Shown: in pieces, positions 8,435 to 18,700 of the stretch | How the letters are laid out: each line of letters starts with the position of its first letter | Position numbering within the stretch: the stretch's first letter is position 1 | NCBI RefSeq assembly: GCF_000960995.1 | Contig: NZ_CP009435.1 | Coordinates: 3,410,001 to 3,474,000 of the forward strand | Origin: Burkholderia glumae LMG 2196 = ATCC 33617 | GTDB lineage: Bacteria > Pseudomonadota > Gammaproteobacteria > Burkholderiales > Burkholderiaceae | DNA: 64,000 nucleotides | Reading direction: 5' to 3' | Notes under the pieces: model-generated | What the model saw: only the letters and a program-made list of their open reading frames with translations | Databases searched by the model: none | What the model was told of the DNA's origin: nothing | Program-made: the position numbers and the translations under genes

Positions 8435-9544
8435 TCAAGGCGCCGGCAGGGCCGGCGCCTGCGGCGCGCAGGGGGAAGCGGGCTCCGGCGCCGCGCGGTG
8501 CAGCACCACGCAATTGCGGCCGCCGTGCTTGGCGACGTAGAGCGCCTGGTCGGCGTGCTCCACGAGCCGCGTGGCGGCGCCGGCTTCGCCGTCGGCGATC
8601 TCGCCGACGTTGCCGACCGCCACGCCGATCGACACCGTCAGGCCGACCGGGTCGCCCCGCACCTCCGCGGCCACCAGCGCCGCCACCGCCGCGCGCACGC
8701 GCTCGGCGACGCTGCAGGCGTGGACGGCATCGCCGCGCACCAGCACGACGAATTCCTCGCCGCCGTAGCGCGCGACCGTATCGCCGTGGCGCACCGTCTT
8801 GCGAATGCAGGCGCCGATCGCGGCAAGCGCGCGGTCACCCACGGCATGGCCGTAGGTATCGTTGACGCGCTTGAAGTGGTCGACGTCGATGAACAGGCAG
8901 GCGACCGGCGACTTCGCTCTCGCCGAGCGCTGCATCTCGTCGTGGATGCGGCTGTCGAAATAGCGGCGATTCGGCAGGTTCGTGAGCATGTCGGTCATGC
9001 CGTAGCGGGCCACCTGCTCGCGATGCGCGACGTTGACCACCCCGGCGCTGACGAAGGCCGCGAAGCGCTCCAGCAGATCCGTCGCCTTGCCGACGCTGAA
9101 ACGCTCGGGGTCGCGACTGCCTAGGCACAGATAGCCGTTGACGCCGTGCTCCTGATGCAGCGGCAGCACGGCGACGCTGGCGGGCACTTCCGAGCCGCCG
9201 TAGAGCACGGCAAGAGCCGTCTCGCCGAGTTCGGCACCCGCGCCTAGCCAGGGCTGGCCGGGCTCGCCGGGCAGCGCGCCGGCGAGCGCGTCGAGCCGGC
9301 CGCGCAGCACCGCCTGCGCGGCCGGCTTCGCGCGCGACACGGCATCGAGCATCTCGCGAACGAGCAAGATGTCCTCGTTGAGCCACAAGGTCACGAACGG
9401 CAGTTCGAAGGCCTGCGCCAGCGCCTCGACCAGCGTGTCGTGAAACACCGCGAAATCGGTGGCACTCACGAGCCGCAGTTCGATCTGCTGAAACCGCTGC
9501 AGCACACGCTCGTTGTGGCGAACCGTGTCGAGCAGCGCGTGCAT
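8435..9544 (-). CDS. Diguanylate cyclase with N-terminal DUF484/GAF-like sensor
   Basis: The protein has 369 residues from the ATG at 9544. The N-terminal ~190 residues form a GAF-like sensory region resembling DUF484 proteins (ATDFAVFHDTLVEALAQAFELPFVTLW). A complete GGDEF domain follows: the start signature DMLTNLPNRRYFD, the active-site loop ARYGGEEFVVL, and an inhibitory I-site RHGD five residues before it, which fits product feedback by c-di-GMP. The predicted activity is synthesis of c-di-GMP from two GTP. No membrane segment is evident, so it should be cytosolic. The neighbouring fimbrial and phosphorelay genes would suit a role in attachment, but no direct link is visible. Confidence 0.9.
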   Translation of the reverse strand: MHALLDTVRHNERVLQRFQQIELRLVSATDFAVFHDTLVEALAQAFELPFVTLWLNEDILLVREMLDAVSRAKPAAQAVLRGRLDALAGALPGEPGQPWLGAGAELGETALAVLYGGSEVPASVAVLPLHQEHGVNGYLCLGSRDPERFSVGKATDLLERFAAFVSAGVVNVAHREQVARYGMTDMLTNLPNRRYFDSRIHDEMQRSARAKSPVACLFIDVDHFKRVNDTYGHAVGDRALAAIGACIRKTVRHGDTVARYGGEEFVVLVRGDAVHACSVAERVRAAVAALVAAEVRGDPVGLTVSIGVAVGNVGEIADGEAGAATRLVEHADQALYVAKHGGRNCVVLHRAAPEPASPCAPQAPALPAP

Positions 9545-9979
9545 GTGCCTTTCCAACGAAGAATCCTCGATCACTGGCGATATCGCATTTGGGGGTGATC
9601 CTAGACATATCGACAGGTTTTCGGCTTTCTTAAGGGACAGGCGCGGTCGCGACGAGGCCCGGCCATGCCGGCCGGCGCGCCGTCCCGCAGTCTCGCCGAT
9701 GCGCCAGGCAAAGACGCGCTGGCCCGCGCTGACCGCGCGCGCCGCCGGCGACATCCCGATCGCGCAATTTTGTCCGGCTATCATCGGGAAAACCCGAGCC
9801 GCCCGGCCGGCGCCGTACCCCCGACGCCGGGCGGCTCGCGGACTCGCCTCGCCGGGCGCACGCCAGGCCGGAGACCCCGGCACGGCTGCGCCCGAGGCGC
9901 CCTCAACGCCGGGCCACGGTGCCCGAACCTCGGCGACAGGCCACGAGCCGCACGCCGATCTGCACGGAAATCGTCGATC
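9545..9979. other. Divergent intergenic region
   Basis: These 435 bases lie between the divergent diguanylate cyclase (leftward) and FUSC-type (rightward) genes and should contain both promoters. Both coding frames stay open into this region, but the extensions are Arg/Ala/Pro-rich and unlike real protein. I see no RNA gene, repeat or clear operator. Confidence 0.4.
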
Positions 9980-11149
9980 ATGATCGCCGCCTGCTCACGC
10001 GCAATCAGCCGCGTCCGCACCCATGACCCCGCGTTCGCGCGCCTGCGGGTTGCCCTGCGCTCGACGCTCGCCAGCCTGCTGACGGCCGTCATCGGCATCC
10101 TCGCGGGACTGCCGCATCACGATGCGCCCACCATGGCCGCCCCCGGTGCGCTGTTCGCCATGATCGCGCCGCTGTTCCTGCGCGAGGCCCGCTGCTCGAG
10201 CTGGTTCGTCTCGCTCGCGATGCTTGGCGCCTGCGCCGGCACCGCCTTCGCGGCCGCCGCCGCGGTCGCCGCGCAACCCGCGCTGCGCGGCGCCGGCTCA
10301 CTGCTTGCCGTGTTCATCGGCGTGCTCTGCCAATCGCTCGGCACACGCGCGGTGGGCGCCGCGACGCTGACCCTGGTGTGCTTCTACCTCGGCCTGTATC
10401 TGCATCCGGCCGGCCAGCGGCGGCTGGACATGCTGGCCGTGATGGCAGTCGCGCCGGTCGTGGTCGCCTTCGTGGGCCGCGTCGTCATTCCGGCGGAGCG
10501 GGCCGAGGCGCCGCCACCGGCGTTCGCGCGCACGCTGCCTCACGGCGTCGCGGCGGCCAAGGCCTGGGCCGCCGCCGCGCTGCGCTGCGCGGCCGATCTG
10601 CTCCTGAGCGGACGGCCCGGCGACCGGCCGCTCGCCGAGCGGCTCGCGCATCGGCTGCACCGGCTCGCGTGGCGCCCCGCCCTGGCCGCCACGCTCGCGG
10701 CGCTGCTGGCCATGCTGGCCGGCAACGCGATGTCGGAAGAACGCTCGATGTGGGCCGTCATCAGCACCTTCGTGGTGTTTCTCGGCACGACCTCTTACCA
10801 GGGCACGCGCGAGCGCATCTTGAAACGGCTGGCCGGCACGCTGGCCGGCGCGGCGGCCAGCGTGCTGCTGATCACCGCGTGCGGGCACCAGCCGTGGCTG
10901 CTGGCCGCCGCGATCATCGGGTCGGTGTTCGGCTGGGCCTACTACATCCTGCATGCCTATGCGCGCGGCGTGTTCTTCATCACGATGCTGGTCGGGCTGC
11001 TGTACGGCCAACTGGGCTTCGCCATCGTGCCGCTGGCGCGCCTGCGCATCGAGGAAGTCCTCGCCGGCTGCCTGATTTCCCTGGCGATGGCGCTGCTGCT
11101 GATGCCCTCGGCCGGCGCGCCCGCGAGGCTGGCGCCGCGCAGCCGGTGA
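9980..11149 (+). CDS. FUSC/aromatic-acid-exporter-type membrane protein
   Basis: The protein of 389 residues has two blocks of hydrophobic helices separated by a soluble segment: block one at roughly residues 28-165 and block two at roughly 230-380. That repeat layout is typical of FUSC and DUF2955 proteins (AaeB/YccS relatives), thought to export aromatic acids or similar compounds. The second block has the motif AVISTFVVFLGTTSYQGTRERILKRLAGTLAGA, of which the RxxxRxxGTxxG-like part is a hallmark of this superfamily. The start at 9980 precedes a short basic segment before the first helix. No membrane-fusion partner (AaeA/EmrA type) is adjacent, so it is an orphan permease. The substrate is unknown. 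Confidence 0.72.
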   Translation: MIAACSRAISRVRTHDPAFARLRVALRSTLASLLTAVIGILAGLPHHDAPTMAAPGALFAMIAPLFLREARCSSWFVSLAMLGACAGTAFAAAAAVAAQPALRGAGSLLAVFIGVLCQSLGTRAVGAATLTLVCFYLGLYLHPAGQRRLDMLAVMAVAPVVVAFVGRVVIPAERAEAPPPAFARTLPHGVAAAKAWAAAALRCAADLLLSGRPGDRPLAERLAHRLHRLAWRPALAATLAALLAMLAGNAMSEERSMWAVISTFVVFLGTTSYQGTRERILKRLAGTLAGAAASVLLITACGHQPWLLAAAIIGSVFGWAYYILHAYARGVFFITMLVGLLYGQLGFAIVPLARLRIEEVLAGCLISLAMALLLMPSAGAPARLAPRSR

Positions 11150-11353
11150 ATTGGCGCGCCCGCCCCGCCGGTCTCGGCCGCCGCGGCTGCGGCCGGGTGC
11201 GCCGGCCTCGGGCAGCCGCACCCCGCACGACCGGCCGCTGCGCCTCGCCGACGGGCTTGCGGCCGCGGAGCCGGCGCCGGACGGGTTCGCGCCGCGCCGC
11301 CACCGGGGCGGCGCGCCATGGCATCGGCAGCGCGAGCCGCACGAGCTCCCCGC

Positions 11354-14300
11354 TCAAACGCCCGACGCCAATCCGGACCTGCGCGGCAGCGGCTGCGGCC
11401 GCACCATGAAGCCGACCTCGTAGAAGTGGTCGAAGAAGACGCGCAGCCAGTCGTTGGTCGGCCGGAAACTCGCCGCGAGCACGTCGCCGGCAACGCGCAT
11501 CAGTTGCGTCGTGTCGATCGGCAGGATGCGGCCGATGGTCGGGTCCGCGGCCGGGTTCAGCTTGCGCAGCACCGGGATCAGCATCGCCAGCGCATGCGAC
11601 GGATCATGGCGCACGTGCTCGGCCAGCGCGGCGAGCCAGCTGTCGTAGTCCATTCGCTCGATCGGGAAGCCCTCGTCCTCGATGAAGTCGACGAGTGCAT
11701 CCATCGAGTTCCAGCGCGGGTTGACCACGTGCACGCCGCTGCCCGCGGCCGCCGGCTCGAACGACGCGGTTACGATGATCCGGCTCACCAGGTCGACCGG
11801 CAGGATGTTGTCGAACCCGACGTCGCGCGGCGCCTTGCCGAACGTGACGATGCCCTTGATCAGCCGGCAGAACAGGTCGTCGAGGTTCATGCGCCCGGTG
11901 GCGGCATGCCCGACGATGCGCGCCGGGCGATAGACCGTGACGGGCACACCGCGCGCCTGCGCCTGCGCGAGCAGTTGCTCCGCGACCCATTTGCTCTGCT
12001 CATAGCCGCTCGTCAGGTGCTCGTGGTACGGCACCGCCAGCGTTTCCGGCAAGGCGTCCGCATGGCGGTCGAGCGTGCCGACCGTCGATACGTAGTGGAT
12101 CGGGCTCACGCGATGCAGGCTTGCGAGCCGGACGATGTCCTGCGTGCCGAGCACGTTGACCTGCTTCAAGCTCGCGTATGGATAGACGAAGTTGACCAAC
12201 GCGCCGTTGTGATAAATCGCATCGATCTCGCTCGCGAGCGCGTCGAACGCCGCCGCGGACAAGCCGAGGTTCGGCTCGCCGAGATCGCCGGGCACGGCCG
12301 CGATGCGCGCCGCATGGCGCGCGTCCCACCGGCCGTGCGCGCGCATCGCCGCCTCGATGCGCCGTGCGCCGGCGGCGGCATCGTCGGCGCGAACGAGGCA
12401 TAGCACGCGGACGTCGGTCGTGGCGAGCAGCGTCTCGAGCAGATGCACGCCGAGAAAGCCGGTGGCGCCGGTCAACAGCACGCTGCGATACGGGCGCGGC
12501 AGGTACGGGCGCCCGATCGCGATCGCCGGGTCGAGCACCGCCTCGGCCGGCAAATCGATCGGCGCGGCCTGCCCGGACGGGCCGCCCGCGATGCGTGCGG
12601 CAAGCGCGGCGATCGTCGGCGCGGCGAGCAGCGCGTCCATCTCGAGCTGCTGCTGCAGCCGCTCGTTGAGCTGGTAGAGCATCACGGTCGCCTGCAGCGA
12701 ATCGCCGCCGAGCTCGAAGTAGTCGTCGTGAACGCCGATCTGTTCGCGCTTGAGCAGCTCGCACCAGATTTCGTGAATCGCCGTTTCGACCGCGTCGCGC
12801 GGCGCCGTGCGGCCTTGATCCTTGCGTAGCGCGACATCACCGGCAATCAGCCGGGCGCGATCGACGCCGCCGCTCGCGTTGCGCGGCAGCGCGGCGAGCG
12901 CGACGATCGAGCCGGCCGGCAGCGCCGGCACGCCGCGCCGGCCGGCGATGCGGCGCGCGATCTCGGCTGCGTCCGCGGCGGCCTCGCAATGAAACAACAC
13001 GGTCTCCCACTCGCCGTCGGCGCCGATCCGCTCCACCAGCACCGCCTCGTCGAGCCCCGCGGCGCGGGCGATCTCGTGCTCGAGATCGCGCCAGCCGGAG
13101 CCCGCGCCATCGGCCGCGTCGCCGCCGTCGGGTAGCCGCAGCCGACAGCCGTGCGCACTCTGCCACGCCTCGAGCGTGGTGCGCAGCCATGTACCGTCGC
13201 GCGTCGCGACCAGGCCCTCGCGATCCGGCATGCCATTGCGCAGCATCAGGTCGGGAACCGAATGCCCGGTCACCACGAGCTGGCCCAGCGCGTCCACGCC
13301 GGCCCGATTCAGATGCGTGTCGGCGACGAATACCGTCGCGCCGGGCAACACCGGCCCGGCGTGCGCGATCTGCTCTGGCGCGGCCGACGCGCTCGCATGC
13401 GGCAGCGACCAGGCGGGCCAGCACAGCCGGCGCACGGCCCGCGCGCCGGGCGCCAGCGCGGCGAGTCTGCTCGCGTCCTGGTGCGTCAACGCGCGTGCGT
13501 CGACGATCAGCCAGTCCGCCTGCAGCGCGCCGTCCGGCAGCCCGGCGGCCGCGCTCGCGATGCGGCGGGTCGCGTCCGGGCTCAGCACGACGCCGTGCCA
13601 GTGCATGTCCGGGGACGCGGCGCGGCGCAGGAACGCCGGATCGCCGGCCGACGCGATCTGGTGCAGCGACAAGCCGGCGCCCAGGGCGGCCAGCGCGGTC
13701 CACAAGGTCGTGTGCGACAGCGGCCCCTCGCCCAGCGCCAGCGCGTGCGCACGGCCCACCGGGAAGGTGGTTTCGAACACCCGCGCCGCCTCGGCGATCT
13801 GGGCCTGCGTATAGCGCACGACGCGCCAGTCGCCCGCCGCGTCCTGACGCAACAGCGAACAGGCGCCCGGCACCGGAGCGGCGCCGTCACCGCAGTCCGC
13901 CCGATCGGCGGCTGCGCCGTCGCCGCGCCCGTACATCGGGTCCCGCTCGTCGAACACGCAGCAGACGATGCCGGTCACCGGCGAACACTGGCTGGCCGTC
14001 ACGCAACTGCGCAACGGCTCGGGGCTCCAGCCGCCGTCGGCCACCGCATCGAACGCGCACGACTGCAGATCGGCATCGGCGATCACGCAATCGATCCCGC
14101 AACTGAGGCCGGACAGCAGCAGAACCAGCGCCATGACCGGTTCGTTGCACGCGATCAGCACCCGTTCGCCCGGCCGGTAGCCGAAGCTGCGCCATTGACG
14201 GGCCGCCCGCGCCACGCGCGCGGCGAGCGCGCCGTAGGTGACGGCGCACGCCTCGCCGGACAGGCCGGGGTCGCCCAGCCGCACGAACGCGATGCGCTCG

Positions 14301-15727
14301 GGCGTGCGGGCCGCATGCGCGGCGATCCGGTCCTGCAAGGTCGTACCGCGCGCGGCTTCGGGTGCCGGCCGGGCGGCTGGCAATGCCGGCGCGTCGGCCT
14401 CGAGCACGAGTTCGCGCAGGCGGCGCGGCGCGCCGTCGCCGATCGTCTCCAGCAACTGGCGATAGCGTGCGGCGAGGCGGTCGATGAACGCGGCGTCGAA
14501 ACGCGCGGTGTCGTAGGTCAGCTGGAACGTCAGCGTATCGCCGGGCAGGACCACGAGCGCGAGCGCATAGCTGGTTTCCTCGCGCGCGCGCGGCTCCTCG
14601 ATCCGCAGCCCGCAACTCGCCGCCAGCCGGTCGAAGGCATCCCTGCCCGGGTAGTTCTCGAACACGTAGAGCGTCTCGAACAGCGCCTGCTGGCGCGGCA
14701 CGCCACTGCAGCGCAGCACGTCGGTCAGCGCGCTGTACGCATGCTGCTCGAGCGCCTGGGTATCGGCCTGCAGACGGCGCAGCCAGGCGGCGACGTCGAG
14801 CTCGCCGTCGAGCGTCGCGCGCCAGGGCAGCGTGTTGATGAACAGGCCGGCCATCCGCTCGATGCCGTCCAGGTCGGCCGAGCGGCCCGACACCACCATT
14901 CCGCCGACGACGTCGTCGCGGCCGGCATGGCGCGCGAGCAGCACCGCCCACGCGCCCTGGCACAGCGTATTGAGCGTGATGCGGGCAGTGCGGCAGCTGC
15001 GCGTCGCGGCCTCGATCCAGTCCGGCGGCATGGTGCTGATCGACGAGGCGAGCGTGCGGCGCGCCGGCGCGCCGGGCGCCGCGGTCGGCATCACCGACGG
15101 CGCGAAGCGCGCCGGCGAGCGATAGTCCTGCAGCCGCTCGCGCCAGTAGTCGAGCGCGCGCGCGCCGTCATAGCCGCGCAGCCAGGCCGCGTAGTCGCGA
15201 AAGTCGCGGCCGACCGGCGGCAGCGGATTATCCGGGTGCGCATAGGCACGAAACACCTCCTCGAGCAGCAGCGGCATCGACCAGCCGTCGAGGATCGCGT
15301 GATGGTAGGTCCAGAGGAACCGGTGGCACGCCTCGCCGAGCACGGCCAGCGTGATGCGCATCAGCGGCGCGACGCCGAAATCGAAACCGCGCGCCCGATC
15401 CTCGGCGAGCAGCACGTCGAACCGGCGCGCCTGCGCGTCGGCGGGCTCGGCGCGCCAGTCGAGCGTCTCGAACGGCACGCTCACCGTGTGGCGCACGGCC
15501 TGCAGCGGCTTTTCCTCGTGCAGGCGGAGAAACAGCGTCTTCAGCACGTCGTGGCGGTGCACCACGGTTTCCCACGCGCGCCGAAAGCGCGCCCCGTCGA
15601 GCGGGCCGTGCAGCAGGCAGGAGAACTGCTCGACATACACGCCGGAAGCGGGATCGAGCCGCGAGTGATGCAGCATGCCGCGCTGCAGCGGCGTGAGATG
15701 GTAGATCGTATCGACGTTTCTCGTCAT
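11354..15727 (-). CDS. NRPS, C-A(degenerate)-PCP-thioester reductase; terminal module
   Basis: The protein has 1457 residues. It has a condensation domain (about 8-440; HHAILDG at 142-148, active), a degenerate adenylation region (about 455-965), a PCP with Ser1010 (ELGGDS) and an NAD(P)H thioester reductase (about 1080-1430; TGATGFLG at 1086-1093, Tyr1242/Lys1246 in GYEQSK). The A region keeps its length but lacks the SGSTG phosphate loop, the NxYGPTE motif, the YxTGD motif and the A10 lysine (RNASGGVD in place of NGK), so it should not activate an amino acid. The reductase would release the chain as an aldehyde or, after a second reduction, an alcohol. The C domain's N-terminus (YHLTPLQRGMLHHSRLDP) resembles those that follow epimerases. 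It is the last gene of the operon, 18 bp after the upstream NRPS gene. Confidence 0.92.
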   Translation of the reverse strand: MTRNVDTIYHLTPLQRGMLHHSRLDPASGVYVEQFSCLLHGPLDGARFRRAWETVVHRHDVLKTLFLRLHEEKPLQAVRHTVSVPFETLDWRAEPADAQARRFDVLLAEDRARGFDFGVAPLMRITLAVLGEACHRFLWTYHHAILDGWSMPLLLEEVFRAYAHPDNPLPPVGRDFRDYAAWLRGYDGARALDYWRERLQDYRSPARFAPSVMPTAAPGAPARRTLASSISTMPPDWIEAATRSCRTARITLNTLCQGAWAVLLARHAGRDDVVGGMVVSGRSADLDGIERMAGLFINTLPWRATLDGELDVAAWLRRLQADTQALEQHAYSALTDVLRCSGVPRQQALFETLYVFENYPGRDAFDRLAASCGLRIEEPRAREETSYALALVVLPGDTLTFQLTYDTARFDAAFIDRLAARYRQLLETIGDGAPRRLRELVLEADAPALPAARPAPEAARGTTLQDRIAAHAARTPERIAFVRLGDPGLSGEACAVTYGALAARVARAARQWRSFGYRPGERVLIACNEPVMALVLLLSGLSCGIDCVIADADLQSCAFDAVADGGWSPEPLRSCVTASQCSPVTGIVCCVFDERDPMYGRGDGAAADRADCGDGAAPVPGACSLLRQDAAGDWRVVRYTQAQIAEAARVFETTFPVGRAHALALGEGPLSHTTLWTALAALGAGLSLHQIASAGDPAFLRRAASPDMHWHGVVLSPDATRRIASAAAGLPDGALQADWLIVDARALTHQDASRLAALAPGARAVRRLCWPAWSLPHASASAAPEQIAHAGPVLPGATVFVADTHLNRAGVDALGQLVVTGHSVPDLMLRNGMPDREGLVATRDGTWLRTTLEAWQSAHGCRLRLPDGGDAADGAGSGWRDLEHEIARAAGLDEAVLVERIGADGEWETVLFHCEAAADAAEIARRIAGRRGVPALPAGSIVALAALPRNASGGVDRARLIAGDVALRKDQGRTAPRDAVETAIHEIWCELLKREQIGVHDDYFELGGDSLQATVMLYQLNERLQQQLEMDALLAAPTIAALAARIAGGPSGQAAPIDLPAEAVLDPAIAIGRPYLPRPYRSVLLTGATGFLGVHLLETLLATTDVRVLCLVRADDAAAGARRIEAAMRAHGRWDARHAARIAAVPGDLGEPNLGLSAAAFDALASEIDAIYHNGALVNFVYPYASLKQVNVLGTQDIVRLASLHRVSPIHYVSTVGTLDRHADALPETLAVPYHEHLTSGYEQSKWVAEQLLAQAQARGVPVTVYRPARIVGHAATGRMNLDDLFCRLIKGIVTFGKAPRDVGFDNILPVDLVSRIIVTASFEPAAAGSGVHVVNPRWNSMDALVDFIEDEGFPIERMDYDSWLAALAEHVRHDPSHALAMLIPVLRKLNPAADPTIGRILPIDTTQLMRVAGDVLAASFRPTNDWLRVFFDHFYEVGFMVRPQPLPRRSGLASGV

Positions 15728-15745
15728 CTTGGATTCCTGGTGCGG

Positions 15746-18700
15746 TCAGCGGTCGAGTGCGTCGATTTCGTCCAGCAGCGCGTCGAGATCGTCCTGGTCG
15801 ACGTCGAGATGCGGCACGTCGTCGGGCGTCAGTCCGCCGGCGCCGTCCGCGCTGCAATGGCGAATCAGCGTCGTCAGCGCTTCCTCGACGCGGCTCATCA
15901 GGCAGCCGATGCTTTCGTCGACACCGGGCACGCCGAAGAAGCTCGACTCGATGGTCAGCCGTCCGCGCGACACGTAGGCGACCATGTCGAGCAGGTGGGT
16001 GCGCCGCTGCCGTGGGCTGCGGATGCCGGGCGCCGGCTCCGGCGCGCCGCCGTACAGCGGCGACTGGCCGGCGAGCTGCTCGAGCTGGCCGAGGTAGGTA
16101 AACAGCACGGGCGCCGCCGGAAACGCGGCGAGCGCGTCGTCCTCCGGCGTGCGTGCATCGAGGTAGCGCAGCACGCCGTAGCTCGCGCCCTTGCGCGGAA
16201 TCTCGCGCAGGCGCGCCTTGACGGCCTTGATCAGCGCGGCCGGGTCGTCCGCGGCGAACGGCGCGTCGATCAGCACCGGATAGATCGACGTGAACCAGCC
16301 GATGCTGCGGCTCAGGTCGACCGCGTCGCCGAGCGCGTCGCGGCCGTGCCCCTCGAGGTCCACGAACAGCGCATCGCAGCCGCTCCAGGCCCGGAAACCC
16401 GCGTGCAGCGCCGCGACGAGCAGGTCGTTCGCATCGGTGCCGTAGGCGCGCGGCGCCACCGTGCGAAACGCGTGAGTCAGCTCGGCATCGAGCGTGATCG
16501 TGCAACTGAGCGACGCCTCCTGGTAGGCATGCTGCACGATCGTCGTCAGCCCGTGACGCATCAGCGCGATCCGCTTCGCGCCGGCAAGCGTGTCGTGCAC
16601 CTGGGTCTTGATCCCGCGCCAGAAGCGCCGATCCTCGTCGAGTGCGTCGCCCTGCGCGAGCGCGTGCCACTGCTCGATCCAGGTCTTCGCGGAGGTGGTC
16701 TTCAGCGGCAGCGCCGCGGCCTCGCGGGCGCGCAAGCGCAGATAGACGTCGGCCAGGTCCTGCATCAGGATGCTCCACGACACCCCGTCGATCGCCAGGT
16801 GGTGGACCACGACCAGCAGCCGGCTGCTCGACAGGTCGGTGCTTTCCAGCCATCTGAGCGCCATCAGCCGGCCGCTTTCGATGTCCAGGCCGCGCTGCGC
16901 CGCGTCGATCGCGTCGCCCCACGCGCGCTCGCTGTGCCGGCCGTCGCCGTCGACGCAGCGCACGACCGCGAACCGCGCATCCTGGAGTGCCTCGTCGGCT
17001 TCGAACAGATGGTGCAGCGCGCCGTCGCGCGATACGAAGCGCGAGCGCAGGATGTCGTGATGCCGTGCGACGATGCGGATCGCCTCGTTCATGATGACCG
17101 GGTCGGGCGCCTCGGTCAGCGCAATCAGCAGGGCCTGATTGAAGTGCGACCGGTCGACCTCGACGCGCTCGGCGAACCAGCGCGCGGCCGGCGCGAGCGC
17201 CGCTTCGCCCCGCACGGGCCCCTGATCGACTTCCAGCCCCGGCGTCTGCCGCACCGCCGTCGCCAGACCGGATACGGTGGTGTGCCGGAAAATGTCCTGC
17301 GGCTTCAGATACATGCCGTCGAGCGCCGCCCGCGACACGATGACCGCGGCCAGGATCGAATCGCCGCCGAGCGCGAAAAAGTCGTCGTCGGCGCCGACCG
17401 ACGGCTGCCCCAGCACCTCGGCCCAGATCGCCGCGAGCCGGCGCTCGAGCTCGCTCGCGGCGGCGCGGGACGCCGCCGGGTTGGCCGCCGGCGACGGCAG
17501 GCCGGTCGCGTCGAGCGCCCCGCCCGCGTCGAGCGGCAAGGATTCGATCAGCGCATAGGCGTCCGGGTGCATCGCATCGGGCAAGGCTTGCTTCAGCGCG
17601 GCGCGCACCGCATGCTCGAGCGCCGGCCCGTCGGAGCCGGCGTCGTGCGCCACGAGGTAGGCGGCAAGCCGCGCGGACGCGCCGTCGTCCAGGCTCACGC
17701 ATACCACGTCGGCTATGCCGTCGACCCTCGAGATCGCACGCTCGAGCTCGCCGATCGCGACGGGCGCGGCGCGATGGCCTGCGACGCGCGCGGACGGATC
17801 CGCGCACCATATTTCGCCATCGCGGCAGGACACGGCCAGGCCGGTCGCCACGCCGGTGCCGTCCGGCGGCGCGTCGCCGGACGGTGACGACGCGCCGGCC
17901 CGCGTGCCGTCGAAGAAGTGGAGCGTGCCGGCCTGCCGGTCGTCCGCGAAGTGCCCCGACGCACCGAGCACGACGGCGACACGGGCCGGATGCGCGGGGT
18001 CGGCGAGCCGCCAGCCGTGCGCCCCGGGCACGAACGCGCACCACGCGGCCGGCAGGTCGGCGCCGCACAGCGGCACGAAATGCGCGAGCGCCGGTGCGCG
18101 GCCGGCATCGACGAGCCGCGCCAGCGGATGCGGATGGTCGCCATAGGCGAGAAGCGCGCGCGCGCGGGCAAGCCCGAGCGCATCGGCCTGCCGCAGCAAC
18201 AGCGTGGGCAGCAGCACCGACGGGGCATGCGCCAGCAAGCGGCCGAGTTCGGCATACGCGGGCTTCGCGAGCGCCGCCTCGCGCGCGGCGAGCCGGTCCA
18301 GCCCGGCCCGCCCGGACAGCCGCGCGAGGCCGCCGGTCAGCACCACCTTGGCGAGCGCCGCCGCCGCGAGCACGGCATGGGCGCCGCGCACGATCAGCAC
18401 GGTGGCGTCGGCGTCGAGTCGCAGCCACGCGCCGATCTCGTCGAGCAACGGATCGACCGCCGCGCCCGGCTCGCCGGCGCCGTCCCGCGCCGCGGCCCGG
18501 CCGGTGCGCGCTATCTCGATTGCCCCGGGCTCCCAGCCGGCCCACCCATCGTCACGGCCCCGGCACACCGCGTCCGCCTGTTCGGCCGAGGCGGCAAGAC
18601 GCGCGCCGACTGCCCGGATCGCGAGCAGCGCGGCCGCGCGCTCGGCGATGGCGGGCAGTTGCAGCGCCACGCCTTGACCCGCACCGATCCCGAGCGCCTC

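Noticed and set aside
8438..8460. Perfect 10-bp inverted repeat near the diguanylate cyclase stop as a terminator
   Set aside because: It lies inside the last codons of the gene (Ala/Pro-rich) and no T run follows in the transcript direction.
13151..17887. A 1578-codon rightward open frame opposite the NRPS genes
   Set aside because: It is the antisense of two clear NRPS proteins. Its Arg/Ala/Gly/Pro-rich composition is a GC-driven shadow with no domain.
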